NCBI GenBank assembly: GCA_903889735.1
Contig: CAISYQ010000217.1
Span: forward strand, 1-32,894
From: an uncultured Methylibium sp.
Lineage (GTDB): Bacteria; Pseudomonadota; Gammaproteobacteria; Burkholderiales; Burkholderiaceae_C
Direction of reading: 5' to 3'
DNA length: 32,894 nt
The position numbers and the translations under genes are program-made. Each line of letters begins with the position of its first letter. Within the stretch, counting starts at the first letter, position 1. Shown in pieces: positions 16,791 through 24,580 of this stretch. A model generated the notes under the pieces. The model searched no databases. It worked only from the letters and a program-made list of their open reading frames with translations, and was not told where the DNA came from.

Positions 16791-18361
16791 GAACGCCGCG
16801 CCACACCCCGAGTGAACTCCTGCGCGGGCAGCACGCCGGGGCCTCAGCGGGCCACCGGGCGGTGCCCTGCGCCGGCTTCCCTGATGCCGGCCGGTCCGCG
16901 GCGTCGCCCCAGCCCGCCCCGGGCCCCCGCCTGGGACTGGCGCTCCTGGCGGTCGCCCTGCTGGGCGGCTGCGCCCTTCCGCCGGTGTCTCAGGATTACC
17001 AGCGTCCCGCGGTGGACCTGCCAGCCGCCTACCCGGCGGCAGACCTTGCGCCAGGGGCTGCAGGGCCTCTCGGCGATACCCGCAGCCTGGCCGATCAGCC
17101 CTGGCGCCAGGTCTTCACCGACGCGCCCCTGCAGGCCCTGATCGAGGAGGCCCTCAAGGGCGGCCCCGACGGTCTGCTGGCCGCGGCCCAGGTGCGGGAA
17201 GCCGCCGCGCAGGCCGGCATTGCCCGCGCCCCCCTGCTGCCCGGCGTGAGCCTGAACCTGAACACCTCGCCGATCGCGCGGCTGCCGGGCGACCGGGTTT
17301 CTTCCTCCTTCCTGGCCGGCGCGGCCGTCAGCTGGGAGCTCGACCTCTGGGGGCGCATCGCCCGGTCCTCGGAGGCGGCCCGCGCCGACCTGATGTCGCG
17401 CGGGGAGAACCAGCATGGCGTCACCACGTCGGTGATCGGCCAGGTGGCGGGCCTCTACTACCAGCTGGCCGCGTTGCGCGACATCCAGGTCGTCACCCTG
17501 GCCGCAGCGGCCAACCAGCGTGAGGGCCTGCGCCTGATCCAGCGCACCTCCCAGGCCGGCATCTCCACCGCGGCCGAGGAGCGACAGCAGGAGAGCGCGC
17601 TGGCGGCCACCGAGGCGCGCCTGCCACCGCTGCGCCGCCAGATCGTCGAGACGCAGAACGCGTTGGCCCTCCTGCTGGGACGCCCTCCTGGCGGACTGAA
17701 GGTGGACACCCCGCCCGGCCTGATCCTGCCCGGGGCAGCGCCGGCCGGTCTGCCCTCGGCCTTGCTGGAGCGCCGCCCCGACCTGCGCCGTGCCGAGGCC
17801 CAGATCGTGGCCGCGAATGCCCGCGTGGGCGAGGCCCGGGCGCGATTCTTCCCCAGCATCTCGCTCACGGCCCTGCTGGGCGGGGTCAGCACCAGCCTGG
17901 GAGATGCGCTCACCGGCCAGGGCGCCACCGTGGCCTCGCTCGGGCCGGGCATCGTGCAGCCGCTGTTCCAGGGCGGCGCCCTGACCTTCAACCGCGACGC
18001 GGCGCTGGCGCGGCTCGACCAGGCCCTGATCGTCTACCGCAAGACCATCCTGTCGGCGCTGGGCGAGGTGGCCGACAGCCTGAGCGCCTACGAGACTAGC
18101 GCCGAACTGCTGGAGGTCCAGGGTCGGCGCTCCACGGCCGCGCGCGAGGCCCTGCGCCTGGCCGACCTGCGGTTCCGGGCCGGCGTCACCAGCTTTCTCG
18201 AGGTGCTCGATGCCCAGCGGCAGCAGCTGGCGGCCGATACCGAGGTGGCCCAGAGCCTGCTCGAGCGGCGCCAGGCGCTGATCCGGCTCTACCTGGCGCT
18301 GGGCGGTGGCTGGCAGGCCGATGCCGCGGCATCGGTTGCGTCGCAGCCGGGCAAGCCCTGA
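16787..18361 (+). CDS. RND efflux system, outer-membrane lipoprotein (NodT/OprM family)
   Basis: A 524-residue outer-membrane channel subunit completing the tripartite pump. A lipobox ALLGGC places the acylated cysteine at 62, followed by the two repeated TolC-like halves (WELDLWGRIARSSEAARAD in the first, VGEARARFFPSISLTALLGG in the second). The C-terminal half ends in ADLRFRAGVTSFLEVLDAQRQQL, a family hallmark. About 48 residues precede the hydrophobic signal core, which is long for a lipoprotein. An internal GTG at residue 26 could be the real start, although the ATG has a GAGGAG box and a 4-bp overlap with the pump gene. Confidence 0.92.
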   Translation: MRTPRHTPSELLRGQHAGASAGHRAVPCAGFPDAGRSAASPQPAPGPRLGLALLAVALLGGCALPPVSQDYQRPAVDLPAAYPAADLAPGAAGPLGDTRSLADQPWRQVFTDAPLQALIEEALKGGPDGLLAAAQVREAAAQAGIARAPLLPGVSLNLNTSPIARLPGDRVSSSFLAGAAVSWELDLWGRIARSSEAARADLMSRGENQHGVTTSVIGQVAGLYYQLAALRDIQVVTLAAAANQREGLRLIQRTSQAGISTAAEERQQESALAATEARLPPLRRQIVETQNALALLLGRPPGGLKVDTPPGLILPGAAPAGLPSALLERRPDLRRAEAQIVAANARVGEARARFFPSISLTALLGGVSTSLGDALTGQGATVASLGPGIVQPLFQGGALTFNRDAALARLDQALIVYRKTILSALGEVADSLSAYETSAELLEVQGRRSTAAREALRLADLRFRAGVTSFLEVLDAQRQQLAADTEVAQSLLERRQALIRLYLALGGGWQADAAASVASQPGKP

Positions 18362-18421
18362 GGTCCAGGCCGGGGGACGGGGCCCCCGCCCGAGGCGCGG
18401 CTGACACCGCGCCCGACAACG

Positions 18422-18449
18422 AAAAACGCGGCCGAAGCCGCGTTTTTTT
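18422..18449. terminator. Bidirectional intrinsic terminator (efflux operon / cold-shock gene)
   Basis: An 11-bp perfect stem, AAAAACGCGGC with GCCGCGTTTTT, surrounds the loop CGAA (18433-18436). Seven Ts end the plus strand. Read on the minus strand, the loop becomes a C(UUCG)G tetraloop followed by a T-run. It lies between convergent genes and should stop transcription from both sides. Confidence 0.9.
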
Positions 18450-18454
18450 CAACC

Positions 18455-18470
18455 CGGGCCCGAAGGCCCG
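18455..18470 (-). terminator. Second hairpin with UUCG tetraloop after the cold-shock gene
   Basis: CGGGCC and GGCCCG form a 6-bp stem around CGAA (UUCG on the minus strand), 6 nt beyond the cold-shock stop codon and just ahead of the main terminator. It may protect the mRNA 3' end or assist termination. Confidence 0.5.
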
Positions 18471-18476
18471 AAGCCA

Positions 18477-18686
18477 TTACAGCGGGCGGATGTTCGCAGC
18501 CTGCGGGCCCTTTTGGCCTTGCTTGACTTCGAATTCGACGCGCTGGTTTTCCTGCAGGGTCTTGAAGCCCGTGCCCTGGATGTCCCGGAAGTGGGCGAAG
18601 ACGTCAGCGCCGCCGCCGTCCTGGGCGATGAAGCCGAAGCCCTTGCTCTCGTTGAACCACTTCACGGTACCGGTTTGCACGCTCAT
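18477..18686 (-). CDS. Cold-shock protein, CspA family
   Basis: A 69-residue single cold-shock domain that binds single-stranded RNA/DNA and acts as an RNA chaperone. It begins [15 protein letters not shown] (RNP1 is KGFGFI), RNP2 is VFAHF, and it ends [14 protein letters not shown], as in the beta-proteobacterial Csp group. An AGGA box lies 5 nt before the ATG. Two UUCG-loop hairpins follow the stop. The 227-bp upstream gap leaves room for a long structured leader, typical of csp genes. Confidence 0.95.
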   Translation of the reverse strand: MSVQTGTVKWFNESKGFGFIAQDGGGADVFAHFRDIQGTGFKTLQENQRVEFEVKQGQKGPQAANIRPL

Positions 18687-18779
18687 AACATTCCTATCGA
18701 TCGATCAAAAGTAGGACACGACGACATGCCGCGCCCCTGCAGAGACACTCAAGAAACGTTACCTGGGGGAAGAACCAGA

Positions 18780-18801
18780 CGCATGCCGGAACCGGCGTGC
18801 G
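18780..18801. promoter_or_regulatory. Inverted repeat in the csp upstream region, possible leader hairpin
   Basis: CGCATGCCGG and CCGGCGTGCG form a 10-bp stem with a 2-nt centre and one non-Watson-Crick position (U-G on the plus strand, A-C on the minus strand). It lies about 95 bp upstream of the csp start. It could be part of a structured csp leader or an operator; neither is proven. Nothing else clear was seen from 18687 to 18913. Confidence 0.35.
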
Positions 18802-18913
18802 GATCGAACGAACCTCGAAGAACCACGGTCTTGTGCATATCTACGGAGTCGAGTGTAGCGCATGCGCCTGGCCAGGGCTGCGCGTCACAATGGCTGCGCG
18901 CCCGTTCGGGGCG

Positions 18914-19405
18914 ATGGAGCCCTCCGTGAGCGAACTTCCGATCGAACCTCCACCCCCGCGCTGGCAGCAGGATGGCGTGCGCGTCGTCGCGGCCGACCAG
19001 CTCGACGCCAACACCGCCCAGACCCCGGGCATGGACCGCAAGGCCGCCATCAATTTTGCGCGGGTCGGCGCCCAGAAACTGTGGGCCGGCACGGTGCACA
19101 TCCACCCCGATGCCAAGACCGGCGCCCACCACCATGGGCCTCTGGAGAGCGTGATCTTCATCGTCAAGGGCCGCGCCCGCATGCGCTGGGGTGAGCGGCT
19201 GGAATTCACCGCCGAGGCCGGCCCGGGCGACTTCATCTACGTTCCGCCCTACGTACCCCACCAAGAGATCAATGCCAGTGCCGACGAGGTGCTGGAATGC
19301 GTGCTGGTTCGCAGCGATGGGGAGGCCGTGGCGGTCAACCTCGACATCGAGCCGGCCGAGCCGCCCCAGACCGTGCGCTGGATCGACGCCATCCACCGCG
19401 ACTGA
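18914..19405 (+). CDS. Cupin-domain protein
   Basis: A single-cupin protein of about 163 residues. The first cupin motif GAHHHGPLESVIFIVKGRARMRWG supplies a His cluster and a glutamate. The second, GDFIYVPPYVPHQEIN, supplies the remaining histidine, consistent with a metal-binding barrel. The start is uncertain: the ATG at 18914 is used here, and a GTG at 18926 with a GGAG box 6 nt upstream is equally plausible. The frame is open further upstream, but that part resembles no cupin and overlaps the csp leader region. The enzymatic activity cannot be predicted; it could be a dioxygenase-like, isomerase-like or binding cupin. Confidence 0.85.
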   Translation: MEPSVSELPIEPPPPRWQQDGVRVVAADQLDANTAQTPGMDRKAAINFARVGAQKLWAGTVHIHPDAKTGAHHHGPLESVIFIVKGRARMRWGERLEFTAEAGPGDFIYVPPYVPHQEINASADEVLECVLVRSDGEAVAVNLDIEPAEPPQTVRWIDAIHRD

Positions 19406-19462
19406 GTCGCCCCGGACGGGTCAGCCCGACCGGTCGTGCACGGACCTCGCCGAAGCCGGAGT

Positions 19463-20509
19463 TCAGCCGAGCGCTGCGATCCGCTGGGCCAGGGCCTCGA
19501 TGCCTGGATCCGAGAGGTCCTCGGTCTCCACGCGGGCGCAGGAGGGCAGGGCGGCGAGGTGGCGGCCCTGTGAGCGTGCGTAGAGAGGGTCGTAATGGCC
19601 GGACATCAGCTCGGCGAACAGGGGCGCCAGGTCACCCGCCCGCGACCAGCCCTGCCAGCGGTCGATCGTCTCGCCCGATTGCAGGTCCTTCAGGCAACCG
19701 ATCTGGTCCGCCAAGCCCTGGGGGTCGTCGGCGAACCAGGCGTAGTCGCGCAGCAGGTAGGCCAGCCGCGCCGCGGGTGTGGCGACGATCTCCACCACCG
19801 GACTCTCGCGCAGGCGCAGCAGCAGCGGCTCGGGCACGGTGAGCCGTCCGATGCGCCGGCTCTCGGCCTCGATCCAGACGGTACGACCGGTGTCCAGCGC
19901 CCCCAGGGCCGCCACGAGCTGGGTCTCGAAGGCCTTCTGCGAGGGCTGCGCGATGCCCGGCAGGGCGCCCAGCACCGAGCCGCGGTGGGCCGCCAGTTGC
20001 TCCAGGTCCAGCACCTGCTCGCCCTGGGCCGCCAGCGCCTGCAGCACCCGCGTCTTGGCGCTGCCGGTCGGACCGCACAGCACCCGCAGCGGCAGGGTGG
20101 GTGCCAAGGCCGCCAGTCGCTCGATCACATGGCGGCGCCAAGCCTTGTAGCCGCCCTGCAGCTGCTGGGCGTCCCAGCCGACCAGTCGCAGCCAGGTGGT
20201 GAAGCTGCCGCTCCTCATGCCGCCGCGCCAGCAGTAGACCAAGGGTCGCCAGCTCTTGGGCTGGTCCCGAAAGCGCGCCTCCAGGTGCTCGGCGATGTGC
20301 CGCGCGACCATCGCGCCGCCCAGCTTGCGCGCCTCGAAGGCCGAGACCTGCACATAGGTGGTGCCGACCAGCTGGCGCTCCTCGTCGTCGAGCACAGGAC
20401 AGTTGATCGCGCCGGGGAGGTGATCCAGGGCGAACTCTGCCGGCGAGCGCGCGTCGATCACGGTGTCGAAGCGGTCGAGGTCGTCGATGGTGGTGGGCCG
20501 GGGGTTCAT
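19463..20509 (-). CDS. mnmH: tRNA 2-selenouridine synthase MnmH (SelU/YbbB)
   Basis: A 348-residue enzyme that replaces sulfur by selenium at the wobble 2-thiouridine of some tRNAs, via geranylation. The N-terminal rhodanese domain (about 10-125) holds the catalytic loop VYCWRGGMRSGS with C93. The C-terminal P-loop domain has GPTGSAKT at 146-153, where alanine replaces the usual glycine before the lysine. WIEAESRRIGRLTVPEPL is strongly characteristic of MnmH. The ATG at 20509 is chosen because the rhodanese domain begins right after it; the frame is open upstream, but only antisense to the S4 gene. No selD is visible, so the selenophosphate source must lie elsewhere. Confidence 0.93.
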   Translation of the reverse strand: MNPRPTTIDDLDRFDTVIDARSPAEFALDHLPGAINCPVLDDEERQLVGTTYVQVSAFEARKLGGAMVARHIAEHLEARFRDQPKSWRPLVYCWRGGMRSGSFTTWLRLVGWDAQQLQGGYKAWRRHVIERLAALAPTLPLRVLCGPTGSAKTRVLQALAAQGEQVLDLEQLAAHRGSVLGALPGIAQPSQKAFETQLVAALGALDTGRTVWIEAESRRIGRLTVPEPLLLRLRESPVVEIVATPAARLAYLLRDYAWFADDPQGLADQIGCLKDLQSGETIDRWQGWSRAGDLAPLFAELMSGHYDPLYARSQGRHLAALPSCARVETEDLSDPGIEALAQRIAALG

Positions 20510-20657
20510 CGCGGTGGGCGGGCGTGTTTGAAGGACACTGGCGGCATGGAATTCGTGAACATCTCGGCGTCGATGGGCTTGCAGGGCAGGCCGGGCTTGG
20601 GGCCGGCGCACCCCCCGATTCTGTCGCGCATCGCATGCGCAACGGCCTGAGGCGGCC

Positions 20658-20912
20658 ATGGAAACCATCGACTTCGAGATCCGCGGTGAGCTCATCACGC
20701 TGGACGCCCTGCTCAAGGCCACAGGGCTGGCCGGCAGCGGCGGTGCCGCCAAGGTCCTGATCGCCACAGGCAAAGTGCAGGTCGACGGACGCGAGGAGCT
20801 GCGACGCGGCGCCAAGCTGCGCCCTGGGCAGGTGGTGGCCGTGCAGGGCGTGCGGGTGCACCTGCGGGCCGAAGGGGAGGCCGGGGCCCCAACGGCGCCA
20901 GAGTTGGCGTAG
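20658..20912 (+). CDS. S4-domain RNA-binding protein (YbcJ family)
   Basis: An 84-residue protein formed almost entirely by an S4 RNA-binding domain: ITLDALLKATGLAGSGGAAKVLIATGKVQVDG is the helix-loop-strand core, followed by basic residues (REELRRGAKLRPGQ). E. coli YbcJ has the same plan. GAGG lies 5 nt before the ATG. It is divergent from mnmH across a 148-bp gap; both proteins are RNA-directed, but a functional link is only a guess. Confidence 0.88.
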   Translation: METIDFEIRGELITLDALLKATGLAGSGGAAKVLIATGKVQVDGREELRRGAKLRPGQVVAVQGVRVHLRAEGEAGAPTAPELA

Positions 20913-21235
20913 CCCATGGCAGCCTCCCGGGCGGGCCGCGGTTCGGCGGCTCAACGCCCAGGGCCACCCCTCTTCCGCGGAGCCCAACGGCCCCGAATCC
21001 TGGTCCGATGCCCCTGTAGGCCGAGGCCAACAAGTTCCAGTCTCACGGCCCGGATCAGGCCACCGACCTGACCCTGGAGTCACTCCGTCAACGGCGCGGA
21101 GCCGCTCACGCCGGGCAGCTTGCTCGGGTTTTCACCGAGTTCTGGGCGATGTCAGCCGCTTTCATTACCATTCGCCTGTCGTCGGAAACCCCCGACGCCG
21201 CGTTTACCTCTCACCTCAACCTCACGGAGAACCCG
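20913..21235. other. Intergenic region upstream of the HiPIP gene
   Basis: 323 bp without a recognisable gene. The stretch 21030-21235 is open in the HiPIP frame but has no family resemblance and no ribosome-binding site for the ATG at 21149. It holds a 6-bp inverted repeat (CGTCGG/CCGACG, 21180-21197) in the probable leader, and GGAGA at 21226-21230. No confident promoter was assigned. Confidence 0.5.
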
Positions 21236-21538
21236 ATGACCGCTCGCCGACAGTTCATTCAATGGATCCCCGCCGCCGGCTTGGCACTGATGGCCGCACG
21301 CAGCGCCCAGGCCGAAATGGTCGGTGACAAGGACGCCAACGCGGTGGCCCTCGGTTACGTGGCCGACGCCACCAAGGCCGACAAGGCCAAGTTCAAGACC
21401 TATGCCGCCGGCCAGAAGTGCAGCAATTGCCAGCTCTACCAAGGCAAGGCCACTGACGCTGCGGGCGGCTGCCCGCTGTTCGGCGCCAAGCAGGTGGCTG
21501 GCCCTGGCTGGTGCAGCGCCTACGCCAAGAAGCCCTGA
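21236..21538 (+). CDS. High-potential iron-sulfur protein (HiPIP), Tat-exported
   Basis: A 100-residue periplasmic electron carrier with one [4Fe-4S] cluster. The Tat signal has ARRQFIQW near the start and ends at ARSAQA (residues 21-26). The four cluster cysteines are C62, C65, C79 and C93, in the C-x2-C-x13-C-x13-C pattern of the family. HiPIPs carry electrons from the cytochrome bc1 complex to terminal oxidases or photosynthetic reaction centres. GGAGA lies 5 nt before the ATG. It is followed by two hairpins, the second a good intrinsic terminator, so it is probably monocistronic. Confidence 0.95.
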   Translation: MTARRQFIQWIPAAGLALMAARSAQAEMVGDKDANAVALGYVADATKADKAKFKTYAAGQKCSNCQLYQGKATDAAGGCPLFGAKQVAGPGWCSAYAKKP

Positions 21539-21551
21539 GCGAGCAAGGGTC

Positions 21552-21569
21552 CCCGCGGCTGACCGCGGG
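21552..21569 (+). terminator. GC-rich hairpin downstream of HiPIP
   Basis: CCCGCGG and CCGCGGG form a 7-bp stem with a 4-nt loop, 13 bp after the HiPIP stop. It has no T-run and is probably an accessory to the terminator at 21589-21614. Confidence 0.4.
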
Positions 21570-21588
21570 AGTCCCGGCCAGGGTATCG

Positions 21589-21614
21589 AAAAAGGGGCCG
21601 CGAGGCCCCTTTTT
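21589..21614. terminator. Intrinsic terminator between HiPIP and the pseudouridine synthase gene
   Basis: An 11-bp perfect stem, AAAAAGGGGCC with GGCCCCTTTTT, and a GCGA loop. Five Ts end each strand in turn, so it can act for the HiPIP gene and for the convergent minus-strand operon. Confidence 0.88.
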
Positions 21615-21732
21615 CATGGACGGCTGATGGGCCGGATGTGCGGCCCGTCGCTGGAGGCTGCCGTGGGCCCAGGGCCAACCCGATAGGGTCGTCGTAGCGC
21701 TGGTGAGATACGCCTGTGGACCGCGCCACGGG

Positions 21733-22419
21733 TCAAAACGGCAGCGGGCTCTCGAAACCCAGCCTCTCGCCGCTGACCGGATGCGGCAGCTCAAGCCCCG
21801 TTGCGTGCAGCAGCATGCGGACCTCGGTCGGCGCCACCTCGGGCCCGTACAGCCGATCTCCAACGATCGGGTGACCGATCGCCGCCAGGTGGACGCGCAG
21901 CTGGTGCGTTCGTCCTGTCATCGGCTCGAGGGCGAGCCGGGTGCGGTCGGGGCAGGGGCTTTTCTGATCTGCGGGGGCTTCCCGCCCATCCCCGACGGCT
22001 GCGGTTTCGCTTGTCGGCAGGATGCGCCACCGGGTCAAGGCTGGTTTGCCCTGGTCGGGATCCACGCGCTGCCGGGGCCGCTGGGGCCAATCGGCACCGA
22101 TCGGCAGGTCGATCAAGCCGGCCGTCTCGGCCGGTCGGCCGTGCACGACAGCGACATAGCGTTTGCCAACCTCGCGCTGCTCAAAGGCGCGCCCGAGCGT
22201 GCGCTGCGCCAACGCACCGCGGGCGAACACCATCAGGCCCGAGGTCGCCTCATCGAGGCGGTGCACCACGCGGGCATCGGGCCAGACCTGCAGGACGCGC
22301 AGCGCCAGGCAGTCCTGCTTGTCGGCTCCGCGCCCCGGCACCGCCAACAGCCCGGCCGGCTTGTCGATGATCAGGAAAAAAGGGTCGAGGTGGATCAGCG
22401 CAAGCGGTCCGGCGTTCAC
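21733..22419 (-). CDS. RluA-family pseudouridine synthase
   Basis: A 228-residue RNA pseudouridine synthase without an S4 domain. The catalytic motif is VVHRLDEATSG with D56. Further family segments are KRYVAVVHG, RLALEPMTGRTHQLRVHLAAIGHPIVGDRLYG and RMLLHATGLELPHP. The short length and lack of an S4 domain resemble RluA- or TruC-type enzymes; the exact target uridine cannot be told. The start is a GTG whose last two bases are in the stop codon of the upstream peptidase gene (GTGA), so translation is probably coupled. Confidence 0.92.
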   Translation of the reverse strand: MNAGPLALIHLDPFFLIIDKPAGLLAVPGRGADKQDCLALRVLQVWPDARVVHRLDEATSGLMVFARGALAQRTLGRAFEQREVGKRYVAVVHGRPAETAGLIDLPIGADWPQRPRQRVDPDQGKPALTRWRILPTSETAAVGDGREAPADQKSPCPDRTRLALEPMTGRTHQLRVHLAAIGHPIVGDRLYGPEVAPTEVRMLLHATGLELPHPVSGERLGFESPLPF

Positions 22420-24569
22420 TTCAGCAGCGTCTGCTCCATGAAGGCCAGCATGGCGTAGAACTGGAAGTCGGCGTTCTCCTTGCGGCGGAAGCCGTGGCCC
22501 TCGTTCTCGGCGCGCAGGTACCAGACCGGCGAGCCGTTCTCGCGCACCTTCGCGACGATCTGCTCGGCCTCGGTCACCGGCACGCGCGGGTCGTTCTTGC
22601 CCTGCACCACGAAGAGCGGTTTCCTGATCTTCTGCGCGTTGTTGAGCGGCGAGATCCTCTCCAGGAAGGCGCGCATGGCGGGGTCGCGCTCGTCGCCGTA
22701 CTCGACGCGGCGCAGGTCGCGGCGGTAGCTCTCGGTGTTCTGCAGGAAGGTCACGAAATTCGAGATGCCGACCACGTCGATCGCCCCGGCGATGCGGTCG
22801 GCGAAGTGCACGCTGGCCGCCAGGCTCATGTAGCCGCCGTAGCTGCCGCCGTAGACCAGCACCCGCGAGGCGTCGAGCCCGGGCTGGGTGGCGATCCAGT
22901 CAAGCAGCGAGCCCAGGTCCTTGACCGAATCCTCGCGCTTGAAACCGTTGTCCAGCGCCAGGAAAGTCTTGCCGTAGCCGGAGGAGCCCCGCACATTGGG
23001 CTCGATCACTGCCACGCCGAGCTCGTTGATCAGGTAATGCCAGCGGCCCAGGAAGCCGGTGGTCGCCTGGCTTTCGGGGCCGCCGTGAACGATCACCACC
23101 GCCGGCCGCTTGCCGGTGAAGCGGGCCGGCGGCGTGCTCATCACCCCCGACAGGGTGAGGCCGTCGAAGCCCTGCCAGCGCACGATGCGCTGGTCGGCGA
23201 AGCTGGAGGTATCGATGCCCGGCGGCACGTAGGGGCGGGTCCAGGGGGTGGTGCCCGCGCCCTCCAGCACATGGAGCTGGTTCGGTCCGCGGCTGCTGTC
23301 CACAGCGACGGCCATCAGGTCGAGCCTGGGATGGAATCGGGCGGTGTTCACGCTGCCGGCCGGCAGGGTGGGCGCGGGCAGCTCGGCGAGCGTCTGCGCG
23401 TCGAAGAGCCTCAGCTCCGAGCGGCCGTCCACGTTGATCCGTGCGGCGATGCGCCGACCGGCGCTGCTCAGGCTGGCGTCCTCCACGTCCCAGGGGATGT
23501 GTCCCGTGACGCGCTGCAGTTGCCCCGCACCGGGACCGCGCAGGGTCAGGCGCATGAGTTCGCGGAACTCGCCGCTGCGGTCGCTCACCACGAAGAGCGC
23601 GCCGTCGTCCTCGCTGAAGCCGACTGGCGCATGCGAGGCCTTGAGCGCCTCGCCCTTGGCAGGCAGCAACTGCGCGGCGCGGCCACTGGCCAGGTCGAGC
23701 GTCCAGACCTCCGATTCGTTCGCGGACACGTAGCGAGTGAGGGCCAGCGTGCGGTCGTCGTGCGAGACATCGCCGCCCGACCAGCCGGTGCCGGGCAGTT
23801 CGGCGATCTTGCGCCGCCCCGCGGGCTCTAGCGGGTCCATGAGCCACAGCGTGGTGCTGGGCGCCACGCGGCTGCCGCCCTGGGCGGTGCGGTCCAGCGG
23901 CACCGAGCTGTAGATGAGCCGGGCGCTGCCGTGCAGCCAATCGATGGCGGCATGGCGCTCGTCGGGATCGGTCAGGAGCACGGCCTCGCGCGAGGGCGGC
24001 ACCAGCCGGTAGAGCTGGTTGGCCTCGTTCCCACCGCTGCTGCGGCCGAACACCAGGTAGCGGCCTTCGCGCGGCTCCCAGCTGCCGCTGCCGGCGGGCT
24101 CGGGCCCGTCGGTGAGCGGTTCGGGCTCGGCGAGTGCCGCGCCCACGCGAAAGAGCTGCGCCACACTCGCGCCGGCCTGACGGTGCGAAACCAGCATCTC
24201 GGGGCGGGTGGGGTGCCATTCAACGAAGCCATGGCCGCGGAATTCGGTGTATTTCTCGACCTGCCGCACCAGCGACATCGGGATCGGCGGGATGCCCTGG
24301 GCGACCAGGTTGGCGTTGGGCGCCAGCACCGGCTCCGCCACCGCCACCGCCACCGCCACCGCGGCCGACATGGTGGGGGCGTCCGGCGCGGTAGGCGGGG
24401 CGGCGCAGCCCGCGAGGATCGCGCCGAACCAGGCCGCAAGCCACCCCGCCCTCCACGGGGTACCGAGCCTGGAGCGGGGCGACACCGACACCGTGCGGCG
24501 GATGAATCCTTCCAGCCCGCCGGGCGAGATGCCGCTTGGCGGTGGGGCGAGGGGGGAGGTTGCAGGCAT
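22416..24569 (-). CDS. S9-family peptidase (prolyl oligopeptidase type), predicted lipoprotein
   Basis: About 717 residues. A basic, hydrophobic leader ends in ILAGCAAPP, a lipobox, so the enzyme is probably a membrane-anchored lipoprotein. A beta-propeller domain with WD-like blades precedes the C-terminal alpha/beta-hydrolase domain. With the ATG at 24569 the catalytic residues are about S576 (GGSYGGY), D660 (GKNDPRVP) and H692 (EGHGF). It should cleave short peptides, often after proline or other small residues. The start is uncertain because the region is proline-rich with simple repeats and has no clear ribosome-binding site; the open frame reaches 24731, inside the upstream gene. It follows the NYN gene by 46 bp. 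Confidence 0.88.
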   Translation of the reverse strand: MPATSPLAPPPSGISPGGLEGFIRRTVSVSPRSRLGTPWRAGWLAAWFGAILAGCAAPPTAPDAPTMSAAVAVAVAVAEPVLAPNANLVAQGIPPIPMSLVRQVEKYTEFRGHGFVEWHPTRPEMLVSHRQAGASVAQLFRVGAALAEPEPLTDGPEPAGSGSWEPREGRYLVFGRSSGGNEANQLYRLVPPSREAVLLTDPDERHAAIDWLHGSARLIYSSVPLDRTAQGGSRVAPSTTLWLMDPLEPAGRRKIAELPGTGWSGGDVSHDDRTLALTRYVSANESEVWTLDLASGRAAQLLPAKGEALKASHAPVGFSEDDGALFVVSDRSGEFRELMRLTLRGPGAGQLQRVTGHIPWDVEDASLSSAGRRIAARINVDGRSELRLFDAQTLAELPAPTLPAGSVNTARFHPRLDLMAVAVDSSRGPNQLHVLEGAGTTPWTRPYVPPGIDTSSFADQRIVRWQGFDGLTLSGVMSTPPARFTGKRPAVVIVHGGPESQATTGFLGRWHYLINELGVAVIEPNVRGSSGYGKTFLALDNGFKREDSVKDLGSLLDWIATQPGLDASRVLVYGGSYGGYMSLAASVHFADRIAGAIDVVGISNFVTFLQNTESYRRDLRRVEYGDERDPAMRAFLERISPLNNAQKIRKPLFVVQGKNDPRVPVTEAEQIVAKVRENGSPVWYLRAENEGHGFRRKENADFQFYAMLAFMEQTLLK
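24335..24358. repeat. Four perfect tandem copies of a hexanucleotide
   Basis: CCGCCA is repeated four times exactly, with a decaying fifth copy (CCGCGG). On the coding strand it gives alternating Val-Ala in the mature N-terminus of the S9 peptidase. Gain or loss of a unit would keep the frame. Confidence 0.75.
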
Positions 24570-24580
24570 GGGCGTCAGGC

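Noticed and set aside
18797-18913. N-terminal extension of the cupin at 18914
   Set aside because: The added 39 residues overlap the csp leader region and are not cupin-like, and starts with plausible ribosome-binding sites exist at 18914 and 18926.
20510-20917. Upstream extension of MnmH to 484 residues
   Set aside because: The extra residues are antisense to the S4-domain gene and show no domain. The rhodanese domain starts right after the ATG at 20509.
21030-21235. Possible extra gene or remnant in the frame leading into HiPIP
   Set aside because: The frame is open for about 200 bp, but its peptide matches no family I recognise. The HiPIP ATG at 21236 has its own ribosome-binding site and a proper Tat signal. 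Chance openness in GC-rich DNA is the simpler explanation.
24208-24456. Short frames around the CCGCCA repeat as candidate small genes
   Set aside because: They arise from the simple repeat itself, which reads open in several frames; the S9 peptidase frame alone continues into recognisable protein.
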